A stretch of 64,000 nt of DNA from Pseudomonas sp. KNUC1026 (GCF_021650705.1 NZ_CP087138.1:1922001-1986000), one strand, 5' to 3'. Positions 1 through 10,709 are shown, counted from the stretch's first letter. The notes: a model not told the origin generated them from the sequence alone. Translations and numbers: made by a program.

Positions 1-2400
1 GAAGCGGTTGCCATTGGCGTCTGCATCGAGATCCTTGAGGTAGGTGCGGTCGCTGCTGGCGTTGTACACCACTTGCAAAGTGCCGTTCTTGCCGTCGCCC
101 AGCCCTGTAAAGCCCAACTTCGACACATCGATCTTGTCCTGGCCCGCGTCGAAGTCCAGGATCAGGTCGCTTTTGCTCGTTGTGGCGTTGCGGAAGCTGT
201 CGGTGATGGTGTCGAACCGGAAAATGTCGGCGCCCGCGCCGCCGGTGAGTTTGTCCGCACCCAGGCCGCCGACGAGGGTGTCGTTGCCGCTGGTGCCGAT
301 CAGCACGTCATTGCCGCTGGTACCGGTGATGACTTTGCCCGAAGGGCTGGCGAACACGAAGTTGCCTGCGGTCAGGTCGTTCATGTGGTTGCCATCGAGT
401 GCCAGTTCGAAGCGGTTGCCGTTGGCGTCTTCGTCGCGGCTCTTGAGGTAGGTCTTGGTGCCGGCGCTGTTGAGCACCAGTTGTACGGTGCTGCCGTGGC
501 CATCGCCCAGGCCGGTGATGCCCAGCGCGGAGAGGTCGATCTTGTCGGAGCTTACGTTGAAATCGGTGATGTCATCGCCTTGGTCGACCGGGTTGGCGCC
601 GTAGTTGCGGTAGCTGTCCTGCAGCGAGTTGTAGACGAAGGTGTCGCGGCCGGCACCGCCGGTCAGGGTGTCGGCACCTGCGCCGCCGACGATGATGTCG
701 TCACCGCCGCCGCCCACGATGGTGTCGTTGCCCGCCAGGCCATAAAAGGTTTCGGCGCCATCGCTGCCGACCAGGCTGTCGTTGCCGCTGGTGCCGGTGA
801 TCACGTGTTCGAACACGAAGTTGCTGGCAGTCAGTGTGCTCACCAGGTTGCCCTTCAGGCCGATCTCGAAGCGGTTGCCGCTGGCATCGGCATCCAGGCT
901 CTTGACGAAGGTCTTGTCGGTGGCTGCGCTGTAGCTGATCTGCAGGGTACCGTTCTTGCCGTTGCCAAGGCCGGTGAAGCCCAGGCCTGCCAGGTCGATC
1001 TTGTCGGCGCTGGGGTTGAAGTCGGTGATGGTGTCGGAGAGGCTCGAGGTGGCCGTGCGATAGCTGTCGGTGATCGCTTCGTAGCGGAACACGTCGGCGC
1101 CTTTGCCACCGGTGAGGATGTCGGCACCGGCGCCGCCGACGATGATGTCATTGCCACTGACACCGTTGATGACGTCGTTGCCGGCGCCGCCGACGATCAG
1201 GTCGGCATCGGCGGTGCCAACCAGGTTGTCATTGCCGTCGGTGCCGTTGATCACATTCAGTGGCACGGTGTCGCTTACATAGCTGCCGTCACCGTACACC
1301 AGGGTGCTGCCTTTGCTGGTGTGGCTGATGGTGTTGGCGATCAGGGCGTTGCGGTCAGTGCCATCCTCGTTGCGCTCGGCGATCCCGTAGGTGGACTTGT
1401 CGCTGCCGGTGATGGTGTTGTCCTTGATGATGTTGTCGGAGCCGTTGTAGTAGTTGCCCGACACGCCTTTGGTGTCGTCGTAGGACTGCACGATCACCTC
1501 AGGCACTGCGCTGGTCTGCGCGTTGTGAGTGAGGGTGTTGTTCTCGACGGTCACGTTGCTGCTGCCGTACAGGCGCACGCCGGCGGTGCCGTTGTCGTGC
1601 ACATTGACGCTGTCGACGGTGACATGGTTGGACATCTTCACCAGCACGCCTTCGGCGGCGTTGCCGTACACCTCACCACCGGTGATGGTGATGTTGTACG
1701 GGGAGGGAATGTCTTCGCTGCCGCGTTGCACCACGATGCCGCCACCACCGTTGCCGTAGGCAACGTTGTCTTCCAGGGTGAAGTCATGGGTGCTGGTGAC
1801 GATGTTGAAGCCATGGCGGTCGTTGCCGTACGCCACGTTGTTCTTGAAGGTGCTGTCGTAGAGGTAGTCGGCCACGAAGCCGTCCAGGCCGTTGCCGTGC
1901 GACACGCAGTTCTGGATGACCATGTTCTCGGTCTGTTCGTGCGGGTCGAAGCCGTAGCCTTCGCAGTTCTTGATTTCGACGCCGTCGAGGGTAACGTTCG
2001 AATCCTTGCCTTCCTTGCCCGGCGCATAGCCGTTGAACCAGCCGTCGATCTTGCCGCTGGTGTTTTCGCGGTTGCCGTCGATGGTGATGTTCGACAGGCC
2101 GAAGTCGTGAGTTTCCTCAGCGTAGGCGGAGCGCACGATGCCGGTGATGGCCATGTTCGTGCCGTCAGCCAGTTTCAGGGTGGTCTCACCCATGCCTGCG
2201 CCAGACATGTACACGTTGCTTTTGAGCATGATGCAGCCGTCGGACGGCTCATTGTGCCCGGAGACGATGTAGGTACCTTTGGGCACGACCACCTGGCCGC
2301 CACCTGCGGCGGAGGCTGCATCGACCGCCGCCTGGATCGCCGCAGTATCGTCGGTTACGCCGTCGCCCACTGCCCCGTAGTCTTTCACATTGAAGATCAT
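1..2400 (-). CDS. Secreted mannuronan C5-epimerase, AlgE type (C-terminus beyond window)
   Basis: The protein converts beta-D-mannuronate to alpha-L-guluronate in polymeric alginate, outside the cell. Eight hundred codons are open to the window edge, so the end is missing. Residues 1 to about 380 form the catalytic A-module (pectate-lyase-like beta-helix, opening IFNVKDYGAVGDGVTDD). The catalytic motif YGFDPHEQT starts at residue 149, giving Y149, D152, H154, and an Asp sits at 178; these are the AlgE catalytic positions. After that come R-modules of about 150 residues (nt ~1260-800, ~800-350, 350-1 partial), each with GGxGxD-type RTX calcium nonapeptides and a repeated LGDG..GTLQ/TVQL..D.NGNRFE block. 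ATG 2400 has GGAG six bases upstream; an in-frame ATG at 2415 is the alternative. There is no Sec signal, as expected for type I secretion. No alginate biosynthesis or T1SS genes lie nearby. Confidence 0.9.
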   Translation of the reverse strand, partial: MIFNVKDYGAVGDGVTDDTAAIQAAVDAASAAGGGQVVVPKGTYIVSGHNEPSDGCIMLKSNVYMSGAGMGETTLKLADGTNMAITGIVRSAYAEETHDFGLSNITIDGNRENTSGKIDGWFNGYAPGKEGKDSNVTLDGVEIKNCEGYGFDPHEQTENMVIQNCVSHGNGLDGFVADYLYDSTFKNNVAYGNDRHGFNIVTSTHDFTLEDNVAYGNGGGGIVVQRGSEDIPSPYNITITGGEVYGNAAEGVLVKMSNHVTVDSVNVHDNGTAGVRLYGSSNVTVENNTLTHNAQTSAVPEVIVQSYDDTKGVSGNYYNGSDNIIKDNTITGSDKSTYGIAERNEDGTDRNALIANTISHTSKGSTLVYGDGSYVSDTVPLNVINGTDGNDNLVGTADADLIVGGAGNDVINGVSGNDIIVGGAGADILTGGKGADVFRYEAITDSYRTATSSLSDTITDFNPSADKIDLAGLGFTGLGNGKNGTLQISYSAATDKTFVKSLDADASGNRFEIGLKGNLVSTLTASNFVFEHVITGTSGNDSLVGSDGAETFYGLAGNDTIVGGGGDDIIVGGAGADTLTGGAGRDTFVYNSLQDSYRNYGANPVDQGDDITDFNVSSDKIDLSALGITGLGDGHGSTVQLVLNSAGTKTYLKSRDEDANGNRFELALDGNHMNDLTAGNFVFASPSGKVITGTSGNDVLIGTSGNDTLVGGLGADKLTGGAGADIFRFDTITDSFRNATTSKSDLILDFDAGQDKIDVSKLGFTGLGDGKNGTLQVVYNASSDRTYLKDLDADANGNRF

Positions 2401-2581
2401 CGCTTGCTCCGTCATCCATTCGGGCCGGGCCGGCATTCACGGGCCCCAGCCCGCGCGCCGCGCGGCGTGCGTCAAAAAGTGGGCGTTTTAGCGCCTTGCT
2501 GTGGATTCACAGCCAACGCTTTGACAGAGCAAAGGGTTTTTCGTTTTCGCCGTTGGTCAGCGCAAGCATGAACAAGAGGTT

Positions 2582-3202
2582 TCAACGCCTGGCGAGCAGC
2601 AAGCCAGCCCCCGCTGCGCCAAGTAACGTGGCACTGGCCCGGTTGAACAACCGGCGTGCGCGGCGAGTGGCCAGCCAGCGCCTGGCGTGTACGCCTAGCC
2701 AGGCGTACAGGCCGATGGCGACCCACTCCAGCAGCAGAAACAACACGCCCAGCAGCGCAAATTGCGGCAGAACAGGCTCGCCCGGTTGCAGGAACTGGGG
2801 GAGGAAGGCGGTGAAAATCAGGATGGCCTTGGGGTTGCCTGCGGCCACCAGCAGCTCGGTGCGCATCAGGCCTGCGAGGCTTGCGGCGCCAGGGCTGCCG
2901 AGGCTCACCTGCTCCGGCACCGGCGCGCGCCATAGCTGCACGGCTAACCACAGCAGGTACAGCGCGCCTGCTGTCTTGACCAGGGTGAAGGCCCATTGCG
3001 AAGCCATCAACACCGTGGCCAATCCCACCGCTGCCAGCGCGATCATCGCGCTGAACGCCGCCAGGCGGCCAAGGCCCGCCAGGCACGCAGTGCGCCACCC
3101 GTAATGGGTGGCGTTATTCAGAGACAGCAGATTGTTCGGGCCCGGCGCGAGGTTAAGCGCAAAACACGCCGGTATGAACAACAGCAGAGTGGCAAGCGAC
3201 AT
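2582..3202 (-). CDS. LysE/RhtB family amino-acid exporter
   Basis: This is a 206-residue inner-membrane protein with about six hydrophobic segments. The family signature NLAPGPNN lies at residues 17-24, and a second conserved stretch, LLVAAGNPKAILIFTAFLPQF, lies mid-protein. Members export amino acids or homoserine lactone-like compounds by proton exchange; the substrate cannot be told from sequence. Length is normal for the family (about 205). It is transcribed in the same direction as its neighbours, with a 180-bp gap before the epimerase start and about 40 bp after the ABC-F stop, so it may be read from the ABC-F promoter. Confidence 0.88.
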   Translation of the reverse strand: MSLATLLLFIPACFALNLAPGPNNLLSLNNATHYGWRTACLAGLGRLAAFSAMIALAAVGLATVLMASQWAFTLVKTAGALYLLWLAVQLWRAPVPEQVSLGSPGAASLAGLMRTELLVAAGNPKAILIFTAFLPQFLQPGEPVLPQFALLGVLFLLLEWVAIGLYAWLGVHARRWLATRRARRLFNRASATLLGAAGAGLLLARR

Positions 3203-3241
3203 CCGAAGGCTCCTTTTCGGGTTGGCGCAGCACCGGGTTTA

Positions 3242-4827
<1,586 letters not shown>

Positions 4828-4918
4828 GAGCTTATCCTGCGTGTGGGTTACAGCGATGATATGTGAGGCTACCGAACGCTTTGGGCCAATTCCGGGCCGA
4901 TTCGATTCGCGCTGGCAG

Positions 4919-5176
4919 CTATTCGAGCTCAAGCCAGTTGGAGGCTGAGCTGATCCATTTGGCATAGGTTGATAGCAACATCTCTACGCTGTGCCCGAGC
5001 TGAATTGCGATGAATGCGGGATTCATACCGGCCATCAGGCACATGGTCGCGTAGGTGTGCCGAGTGTCGTACTGACGCCTTGAGCCGATGCCCAAAGCCT
5101 TCTGTGCGTCCTTGATATGGCGGATTGTAACACTTGGCTCTCTGATCCACAGCCCACCCTTGGCTGGCGGAAACAC
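4919..5176 (-). pseudogene. Tyrosine recombinase (phage integrase) C-terminal remnant
   Basis: Only the last ~85 residues of a tyrosine-family integrase remain. They carry the catalytic boxes YDTRHTYATMCL (Arg and His of the H-x-x-R region), QLGHS and the nucleophile region STYAKWI. An in-frame stop lies just upstream (near 5196), and no N-terminal or core-binding domain follows. The fragment sits directly in front of the ABC-F gene, between it and the SPFH operon, suggesting a decayed island or prophage scar. No att repeats were recognised. Confidence 0.8.
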
Positions 5177-5276
5177 AATGGGCTGCAGGCAAACTCAGAT
5201 TTCGAACTCATCTTCTTCGGATGGCCTGGCCGCAGGCCCGACGCATCTGCGGGGCGTTCGGGGCGACAGAAGAGCG

Positions 5277-5294
5277 CGGCCCCATTTGGGGCCG
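5277..5294 (-). terminator. Hairpin downstream of SPFH gene
   Basis: CGGCCCC-ATTT-GGGGCCG forms a 7-bp GC stem with a 4-nt loop, about 8 bases after the SPFH stop on the minus strand. The following T-tract is weak (GCTCTTCTGT), so this is a probable but not certain intrinsic terminator. Confidence 0.5.
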
Positions 5295-5301
5295 GCGTGA
5301 T

Positions 5302-6153
5302 TCAATTGGCTTCGATGAACGGTACAGCGCTGTTCGGCAGCATGGTGGTTGGCAGTACTCCATTCCACCGCTCGGCCTTGGTTAACTCCACCAGGTTTTC
5401 ATTGCTGGCCAGCGCCTTGGCCTTGGCCTGAATGGCCTCAGCTTGAGCATTCCCGCGCAGGCGGGTCGATTCGGCATCCGCCTTGGCCTGGGCCACCCTT
5501 GCGTCGGCCTCTGCTTGTGCCTGGGTTACACGGATCTGGGCCTGTACCTGCTCGGTCTGCAACATCTGCTCGCGCGTCTTGACCTCGACTTCAGCTTTCA
5601 TGCGCAGGGCAATGGATCGCTCGTAATCGTCACTGAAGTCGATGTTCTCGACCTGTACGCTGTCGATGGCTACCGGCCCGATTACTGATCCACGGATCGC
5701 TTTGGTCAAATCAGCGACGAATTGGCCGCGGTTTTGCACCGACGATACCGCTGTGTACTGGCCGAAAACGTTTTCAACCTGCGTGGGGATCTGCCTGGCA
5801 ATGAGCCGGTCGCTGATCCCGTCCAGGTCCTTGAAGCTTGTGTAAACCTTCGCTACCTCGCTCGGCGGGATATGCCAGCTGACCGACACCTGCAGCTTCG
5901 CCGTTTGCTGATCCTTGGAATAAGCCTGCAGGTTCGGGTATTTGGTAGCTTGGCTTTGCACGCTGATGAAACGAACGGACTCGATGAGGGGCATTTTGAA
6001 GCTCAGCCCTGGCTCCACGACCCCCACCACGGCCCCGTTGCGCAACAGAACGCCGCGCTCCGTTTCGTCCACCGTGTACCAGCTGCCGAAGGAGACGCAC
6101 AGCAGAATGACTCCCAGCAAGCCAGCAGTTGAAAGGCCGACAATCTTTTTCAT
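5302..6153 (-). CDS. Prohibitin/SPFH (HflC-like) membrane protein
   Basis: The product is 283 residues: an N-terminal signal anchor (about residues 5-20), then an SPFH/band-7 domain, then a long Ala/Gln/Glu-rich coiled coil (about 190-250; repeated QAQAEADARVAQAKADAE-type heptads). SPFH proteins form large ring assemblies at the inner membrane that modulate proteases or microdomains. ATG 6153 is chosen because the open frame upstream has no conserved residues and AGAGGAATC lies ahead of it. Its start overlaps the stop of a 34-residue membrane ORF by an ATGA junction, implying coupled translation. Confidence 0.88.
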   Translation of the reverse strand: MKKIVGLSTAGLLGVILLCVSFGSWYTVDETERGVLLRNGAVVGVVEPGLSFKMPLIESVRFISVQSQATKYPNLQAYSKDQQTAKLQVSVSWHIPPSEVAKVYTSFKDLDGISDRLIARQIPTQVENVFGQYTAVSSVQNRGQFVADLTKAIRGSVIGPVAIDSVQVENIDFSDDYERSIALRMKAEVEVKTREQMLQTEQVQAQIRVTQAQAEADARVAQAKADAESTRLRGNAQAEAIQAKAKALASNENLVELTKAERWNGVLPTTMLPNSAVPFIEAN

Positions 6154-6254
6154 GGTTTTTTGATTCCTCTGATGTGTTGGTAGAAGCAGAAGCCGCCGTA
6201 GATCACGAGGGCAATGAGAATGCAGGCGCCGATCAGCATCGATAGAACTCGCAT
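6150..6254 (-). CDS. Small single-span membrane protein upstream of SPFH gene
   Basis: This short ORF of 34 residues starts MRVLSMLIGACILIALV and holds one strongly hydrophobic segment followed by a basic tail ending RGIKKP. GCGGAG lies 11 bases upstream of ATG 6254. Its TGA overlaps the ATG of the SPFH gene (ATGA), so the two are probably translated together and the peptide may sit in the SPFH complex. That role is inferred only from position. It is not recognised as a named family. Confidence 0.6.
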   Translation of the reverse strand: MRVLSMLIGACILIALVIYGGFCFYQHIRGIKKP

Positions 6255-6261
6255 GGGGCAT

Positions 6262-6761
6262 AACTCCGCCCGCCGGGCGCCGGTGGGCTCAATAGGTTGG
6301 GAATGGATCAGGCTGAAGCAGCATTGGCGCGGCGCTGGCGCATCAGATCAACGACGCCAGAGGCGTCAGTCGCCCTGCACGGCAGCAATTGATATCAGCA
6401 GCAATCTGGTCGGTAGAGATATCGTTGCGCCAACGCAGTCGTCGAACAGGGGAGAGGGTGTAGCCGAAGCGTGGATCTGCTCAAGCCATCCCATTACTTG
6501 CCAAGAGTCACCCTATTTGGACCTGGATGCTTGATATAATCTAGGCTTTAATAGTTTTGTAAAGGAGTTGAGCCGCAAATCGGAACACTCCTAGTATCGA
6601 CGCTGCTGATGCAATTGAACTTATGAGTCTCGGGTTTCTTTCGAAAAAGTTTCGACTTGAAATTTGACGCACTCATTAGAAGTTGTCCAGTGGTCTCCGT
6701 TATAGAAAGTTAGATAGAAGCCCATGTAATACTCACCTGGCCGTATTTCTGGTGAGGGACA
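6262..6761. other. Non-coding stretch, nothing recognised
   Basis: Five hundred bases of lower GC content than the neighbourhood. I see no conserved reading frame, RNA gene or clear terminator. The promoter of the SPFH operon should lie in the first part. Confidence 0.4.
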
Positions 6762-7043
6762 TCAAGCGGCTCCTCGATCAGTTCCGGGGTTTGACGGGGG
6801 CTTTGTCACGGCTGAACCGCTGGTCGTACTTTTCTCGAACAGGTTCACCTTGCCGCCGGTACCGACATGCATGGGCGTGTCGAGGCTGGTGTTCTCGCTA
6901 CGATCACCGCGCTTGGTCGGCACCTTGTAGGCCAGCTAGTGCTTGATCTCGATCCTGTGGCTTTCGCCGACCTGGCTGGCAAAGGCTCCGCCGTTGAGCC
7001 CTTTGAGGAGCTCGGCGGTATCGGTTGGGGTTGGGATTGGCAT
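6762..7043 (-). pseudogene. Small unrecognised gene with internal TAG
   Basis: A 93-codon frame runs from ATG 7043 (MPIPTPTDTAELLKG) to TGA 6762. It is interrupted once by TAG after about 34 codons (…SHRIEIKH-stop-LAYKVPTKRGDRS…). Codon use and amino-acid composition look coding on both sides of the stop, and TGG (Trp) to TAG would explain it. The C-terminal part contains MHVGTGGKVNLFEK and a Ser/Thr/Pro-rich tail. I do not recognise the family. It may be a decayed accessory gene left with the integrase scar nearby. Confidence 0.45.
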
Positions 7044-7075
7044 GGCGGGGGGGCGGCAAACAAGTGATCCAGCCG

Positions 7076-7285
7076 CTACTTCTGACTCAGCCTCACCCAT
7101 TCATCCGCCACATCCCCCATGGTTTTCGTCGACCCGTCCCTGATCCAGGCCATGAAGGGCCGGTTGAAAGCAAAGCCGCTGCCGCATTGGGCGGTCAGGA
7201 AGCGGCGAACCGCCTGGGTGTTGCGGTAGCTGTCGTCGACGGGTGTATCGCGGGTGATGGGGCCTGAGTGCCAGTCGAACGGCAT
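7076..7285 (-). CDS. DUF6434 domain protein
   Basis: A 69-residue cytoplasmic protein opening MPFDWHSGPITRDTPVDDSY and containing RPFMAWIRDG and TMGDVADEW. This matches my memory of the small DUF6434 family, in which these Trp/Asp-rich blocks are conserved. GGAG lies eight bases before ATG 7285. Its function is unknown. It is a separate unit from the YkgJ-like gene upstream (gap about 40 bp), though co-transcription is possible. Confidence 0.7.
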   Translation of the reverse strand: MPFDWHSGPITRDTPVDDSYRNTQAVRRFLTAQCGSGFAFNRPFMAWIRDGSTKTMGDVADEWVRLSQK

Positions 7286-7324
7286 GGAGTTGCTCCGCGG
7301 GGATAGGGTTGCAGGGGCATCGCT

Positions 7325-8071
7325 TCAGTGCAGCTCATGGAAAACGTAATCAGCGCTCGTGCCTGCCTCTACTGCAAACGCGCGAGCTTGAAGATCACCT
7401 ACCAATTCAGCTTTTCGTGCTGCGATATGCCAGGGGCGCTGAGCCCTGGCGCCGGTGCCCAGCCGCTCGAACGCAGCCAGCATGTCGCCTATCGCAGGCA
7501 GGTAGATCGCAAAACCATCGCCTTTCCATGCAGCAACGGTCATGCCCAGCGTTTCACACAGCTCAACCTTGAGCTGCGCATCGTCCCGGTCTGCCTGGCG
7601 TGATTGCAGGATCTGCTGGGTCAGTTCCCGGTCCGAGCCGAGCAGCTCGCCCTGGCCCCAGCTTTCAGGCGGGCAGTCCTTGGCCGATGGGGCCAGGGAG
7701 ATGAATGGATTGATTTCTGCGGGATAGATTCGGCACACCAAAGGCCGCTCGTGGTAGATGCCGCAGCGATTGTCAGCCCCCAGGTTGGGGCACTGGGGGA
7801 TGACGTTGGCGGCCAGAATGGCGATCACATCCACAAAGCCCGATCCACATTGAACCGGCGCTGATCGTAACCGGTTGTAGCCGAACTCTGCGGCCTCCGG
7901 TGGCCACGCCGTTTCATCGAACGCTTCGAGCAATACAGCGACGGAATGCCCCCGGCGCAGCCAGAGGCCAGCTTCCGCCAACGTCAGCGGCACGAAGCGG
8001 CCCCGGCAACAGGCACCACATCCTACGCAGGCAAAGCGGGCGTCGTTGGCTTGCTCGGCAGTCTCAGTCAT
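7325..8071 (-). CDS. YkgJ-family cysteine-cluster protein
   Basis: A 248-residue soluble protein. The N-terminal CVGCGACCRG cluster (residues ~15-24) and a downstream CGIYHERPLVCRIYP block are the signature of the YkgJ/Fe-S cluster family, whose eight or so cysteines bind zinc or an iron-sulfur centre. The C-terminal 100 residues are less conserved and extend beyond the short YkgJ core. Biochemical role is not established. It is transcribed away from the TonB receptor terminator. Confidence 0.8.
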   Translation of the reverse strand: MTETAEQANDARFACVGCGACCRGRFVPLTLAEAGLWLRRGHSVAVLLEAFDETAWPPEAAEFGYNRLRSAPVQCGSGFVDVIAILAANVIPQCPNLGADNRCGIYHERPLVCRIYPAEINPFISLAPSAKDCPPESWGQGELLGSDRELTQQILQSRQADRDDAQLKVELCETLGMTVAAWKGDGFAIYLPAIGDMLAAFERLGTGARAQRPWHIAARKAELVGDLQARAFAVEAGTSADYVFHELH

Positions 8072-8160
8072 TTCATGCTCAGGGTGAGGGCGTATTCAGA
8101 ATGATAGCCACCGATTGCACGATCCGGTTTTTTAATATCGGCTCGGTCATGTGCTCCAAG

Positions 8161-8203
8161 TAAAACGAGGCTGTCGGCCATTGCTCGATGGCCAACAGCC
8201 TCG
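8161..8203 (-). terminator. Intrinsic terminator of the TonB receptor gene
   Basis: On the minus strand CGAGGCTGT and a second arm GGCCAT pair with ATGGCC and ACAGCCTCG around a six-base loop, one mismatch in between, followed by TTTTAC. It lies 5 bp after the receptor stop. Confidence 0.85.
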
Positions 8204-8207
8204 AGCG

Positions 8208-10709
8208 TCAGAAGCTCCCGCGCAGCGTCAATGCAAAGTTACGTGGCGCACCGTACCAGTTGCCGTACGAACTGGACTCCACCGTCTGGTAGTACTTCTT
8301 GTCGAAGATATTGTTGGCGTTCACAGCCGCCGTCCAGTGCTGGTCGATACGGTATTCGACCAGGCTGTTCCACACCGCGTACCCGGCCTGGATGTAGTTG
8401 TAGTCGTCGACTGCATTGCTGAGCGAGCCGTCCGCCAGGCGACGTTGCACCGAGCCACTGACGTAGTTGGCGCTCTGGACGGTGGCGCCCAGGCCGACCT
8501 TGAAACGCTCGAATGGGCCTTGCAACTGGTAGGTGGTGAAGAACTTGAACAAGTGTTTCGGCGTCTGGGTGCTGATCGGTTTGTTCTGGCTGGCAGCGCT
8601 GGCGGCGCTGGTCTGGCGGTTGATGTTGAAGGTGTAGCCTGCGCTCATCATCCAGCCGGGCAGCAGCTCCCCGCTGACTTCGGTGTCGATACCCTTGCTG
8701 ACGATCTCGCCGGAAGGGCTATAGCAGCAGTTGTTCTGATTGCCACCGGGGCCTGAACCCGAGAAGTCCAGGATGGCCTCGTTCTCGCGTTTGATGTAAT
8801 ACAGCGCAGAGAAAACATTCAGCCGGCCATCGAGCAACTCACCCTTGGTACCGAACTCGTAAGTGCTGCCGGTGATGGCCTTGAGCGGGGCGAAGGAGCT
8901 GTCGATGAACTCGGTCTGTGGCTTGTAGATTTGCGCATAGCTGGTGTAAAGCGACCAGTCGTTGCCCAGGTCGTAAACCAGGCCGCCGTAGGGCGTGATG
9001 ATCCCGCTTTCCTTGCCGCCGCGTGTGGTGTTTGCGTTGACCGACGGAACCAGAACCTGGTTGAAGCCGTTGTAGTCGGTATAGCGGGCACCGATGATCA
9101 GTTTCAGCGGATCAGTCAATTGTGCCTTGAGTGTCGTATAAACACCGGTCTTGCGCGCCACCCATGACGGGGTGTCGTAATACAGCGGCGGCGTTGCGCC
9201 TTTGGGCATGGAGGTAATGTCGGAATACGGATCGACGGCAGGCGCTGCAGCGAAGTCGCTATGGTCGGCGTAGGTGCGGCGGCTCTGGGTATAGTCGCTA
9301 CCGACGATCCACTCGTGAGTGCGGCCGAAGGCGTCGAAATGGCCGTCGAAGTTGACGTCGACCAGGTCCTGGTTATTGGAGTAGTCGCGCACGAACTGCT
9401 GGAACGTACCGCCATTGGTCACGGTAGGGTCGATCGGCCCTTCCAACTGGCCGAGGTCGGCGTGGCTTTCGAACTTGCTCTTGGTGTAACTGGTGTTGAA
9501 CTTCCAGTTATCGTTGATCTGGTGCTGCAACTTGATGAAGCCTTCGGTGCGCTTGAAGTTACCGGTAGACCAGGCGGCACTGGTGGAAGTGTGGCGGCTC
9601 AGGTCGAGGGGCTCGCCGGTGACATAGCGTGGCAGGCCCTCATCCCAGTAGCCGTCGATGTCTCGCCACTCGTAGGTGCCGCCCACGGTCACCAGTGTGT
9701 CCGGTGTGACATCGGCTTCGAGGGTCCCGAATACGATGTGTTTTTCGCTGTCGTAGTTGTCGTAAAACCCTTTTTTGTCTTCATACGCCATCGCAACACG
9801 CCCGCGCAGTTTGCCGTCAAAGCCCATGGGGCCGGTCACGTCGACTTCCTGGCGATAATTGTCCCAACTGCCGGCGGAGGTCTGCAAGACGACCTGGTTA
9901 TGGTCAAGCGCACGCTTGCGTACCAGGTTGATGGTGCCAGCGGGGTCGCCAGTGCCGCCGTACAGGCCATCGGAGCCTCGCAGCACCTCGACATGGTCGT
10001 AGGGCAACATGTCCGGAAGGCTGTCATAGCTTTGCTGTCGAAGGCCGGCAGCACCGCCATCGGTCTGCACGTTGGTGAGCGCGAAACCTCGGGAGAAAAT
10101 AGTGGTGTTGGCGTCGTTGCCGCCTGTCAGGGTAATGCCGGTGGTCTGGTCCAGCGTGTCCCGAAGGGTATGCAGCTGCTGATCCTTGAGGCGCTGCTGG
10201 GTCATGACGGTAACGGACTGCGGAATCTCACGCAGGGTTTGCTCGGACTTGCCGCCCACCTGCGCCAGGCCCGTTGCATAGGCGCCGCTGTTCTCGGTCA
10301 TTTCGCCCAGTGACGCCAAACCCACCACCTCGGTTGGCGCCAGAGTGATGCCCGCTTTTGCGTCGTTGTCAGGCGCCGGCACCAATTGATAGCCCCCCTG
10401 GCTCAGGGGCTGAGCCTGCAGGCCGGTGCCTGCCAGTATCAACTTCAATGCCTGCTCGACACTGTAATGCCCGCGTACTCCATGGCTGCGCTGCGCGGCA
10501 AGGTCTGCCGTATCGAAGACGATGTTCAGGCCGGTTACCCGGCTCAGTTCAGTGATGGCTGCATCCATTGAACCTGCCGGAATGGACAAGTCATAAGCCG
10601 AACTGGTGAAACTGCCCGCAGCGTTGGCGTGGGGGAGGGTGGCAAGCCCCAGCCCCAGAAGGAGGACAGCCTGGCGAACGGCGATGCGTAGAGGGGAGTA
10701 ATGGGTCAC
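8208..10709 (-). CDS. TonB-dependent ferrisiderophore receptor with STN signalling domain
   Basis: An 833-residue outer-membrane receptor. A signal peptide (…LRIAVRQAVLLLGLGLATLPHANA) is followed by an STN domain (residues ~45-110, YDLSIPAGSMDAAI), TonB box and plug (REIPQSVTVMT, IFSRGF, DHVEVLRGSDGLYGGTGDPAG) and a 22-strand barrel ending in a C-terminal Phe (NFALTLRGSF). It imports a ferric siderophore. The STN domain signals occupancy to the FecR-like protein encoded upstream, so this is an FpvA/FiuA-type transducer. GTG 10709 is preferred: the longer open frame upstream runs back into fecR in another frame and lacks a signal sequence. The exact siderophore cannot be read from the sequence. 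Confidence 0.9.
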   Translation of the reverse strand: MTHYSPLRIAVRQAVLLLGLGLATLPHANAAGSFTSSAYDLSIPAGSMDAAITELSRVTGLNIVFDTADLAAQRSHGVRGHYSVEQALKLILAGTGLQAQPLSQGGYQLVPAPDNDAKAGITLAPTEVVGLASLGEMTENSGAYATGLAQVGGKSEQTLREIPQSVTVMTQQRLKDQQLHTLRDTLDQTTGITLTGGNDANTTIFSRGFALTNVQTDGGAAGLRQQSYDSLPDMLPYDHVEVLRGSDGLYGGTGDPAGTINLVRKRALDHNQVVLQTSAGSWDNYRQEVDVTGPMGFDGKLRGRVAMAYEDKKGFYDNYDSEKHIVFGTLEADVTPDTLVTVGGTYEWRDIDGYWDEGLPRYVTGEPLDLSRHTSTSAAWSTGNFKRTEGFIKLQHQINDNWKFNTSYTKSKFESHADLGQLEGPIDPTVTNGGTFQQFVRDYSNNQDLVDVNFDGHFDAFGRTHEWIVGSDYTQSRRTYADHSDFAAAPAVDPYSDITSMPKGATPPLYYDTPSWVARKTGVYTTLKAQLTDPLKLIIGARYTDYNGFNQVLVPSVNANTTRGGKESGIITPYGGLVYDLGNDWSLYTSYAQIYKPQTEFIDSSFAPLKAITGSTYEFGTKGELLDGRLNVFSALYYIKRENEAILDFSGSGPGGNQNNCCYSPSGEIVSKGIDTEVSGELLPGWMMSAGYTFNINRQTSAASAASQNKPISTQTPKHLFKFFTTYQLQGPFERFKVGLGATVQSANYVSGSVQRRLADGSLSNAVDDYNYIQAGYAVWNSLVEYRIDQHWTAAVNANNIFDKKYYQTVESSSYGNWYGAPRNFALTLRGSF

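Noticed and set aside
73..2571. 832-codon plus-strand open frame
   Set aside because: It is antisense to the epimerase, whose catalytic and RTX motifs are certain. The frame is open only because of GC-rich codon structure.
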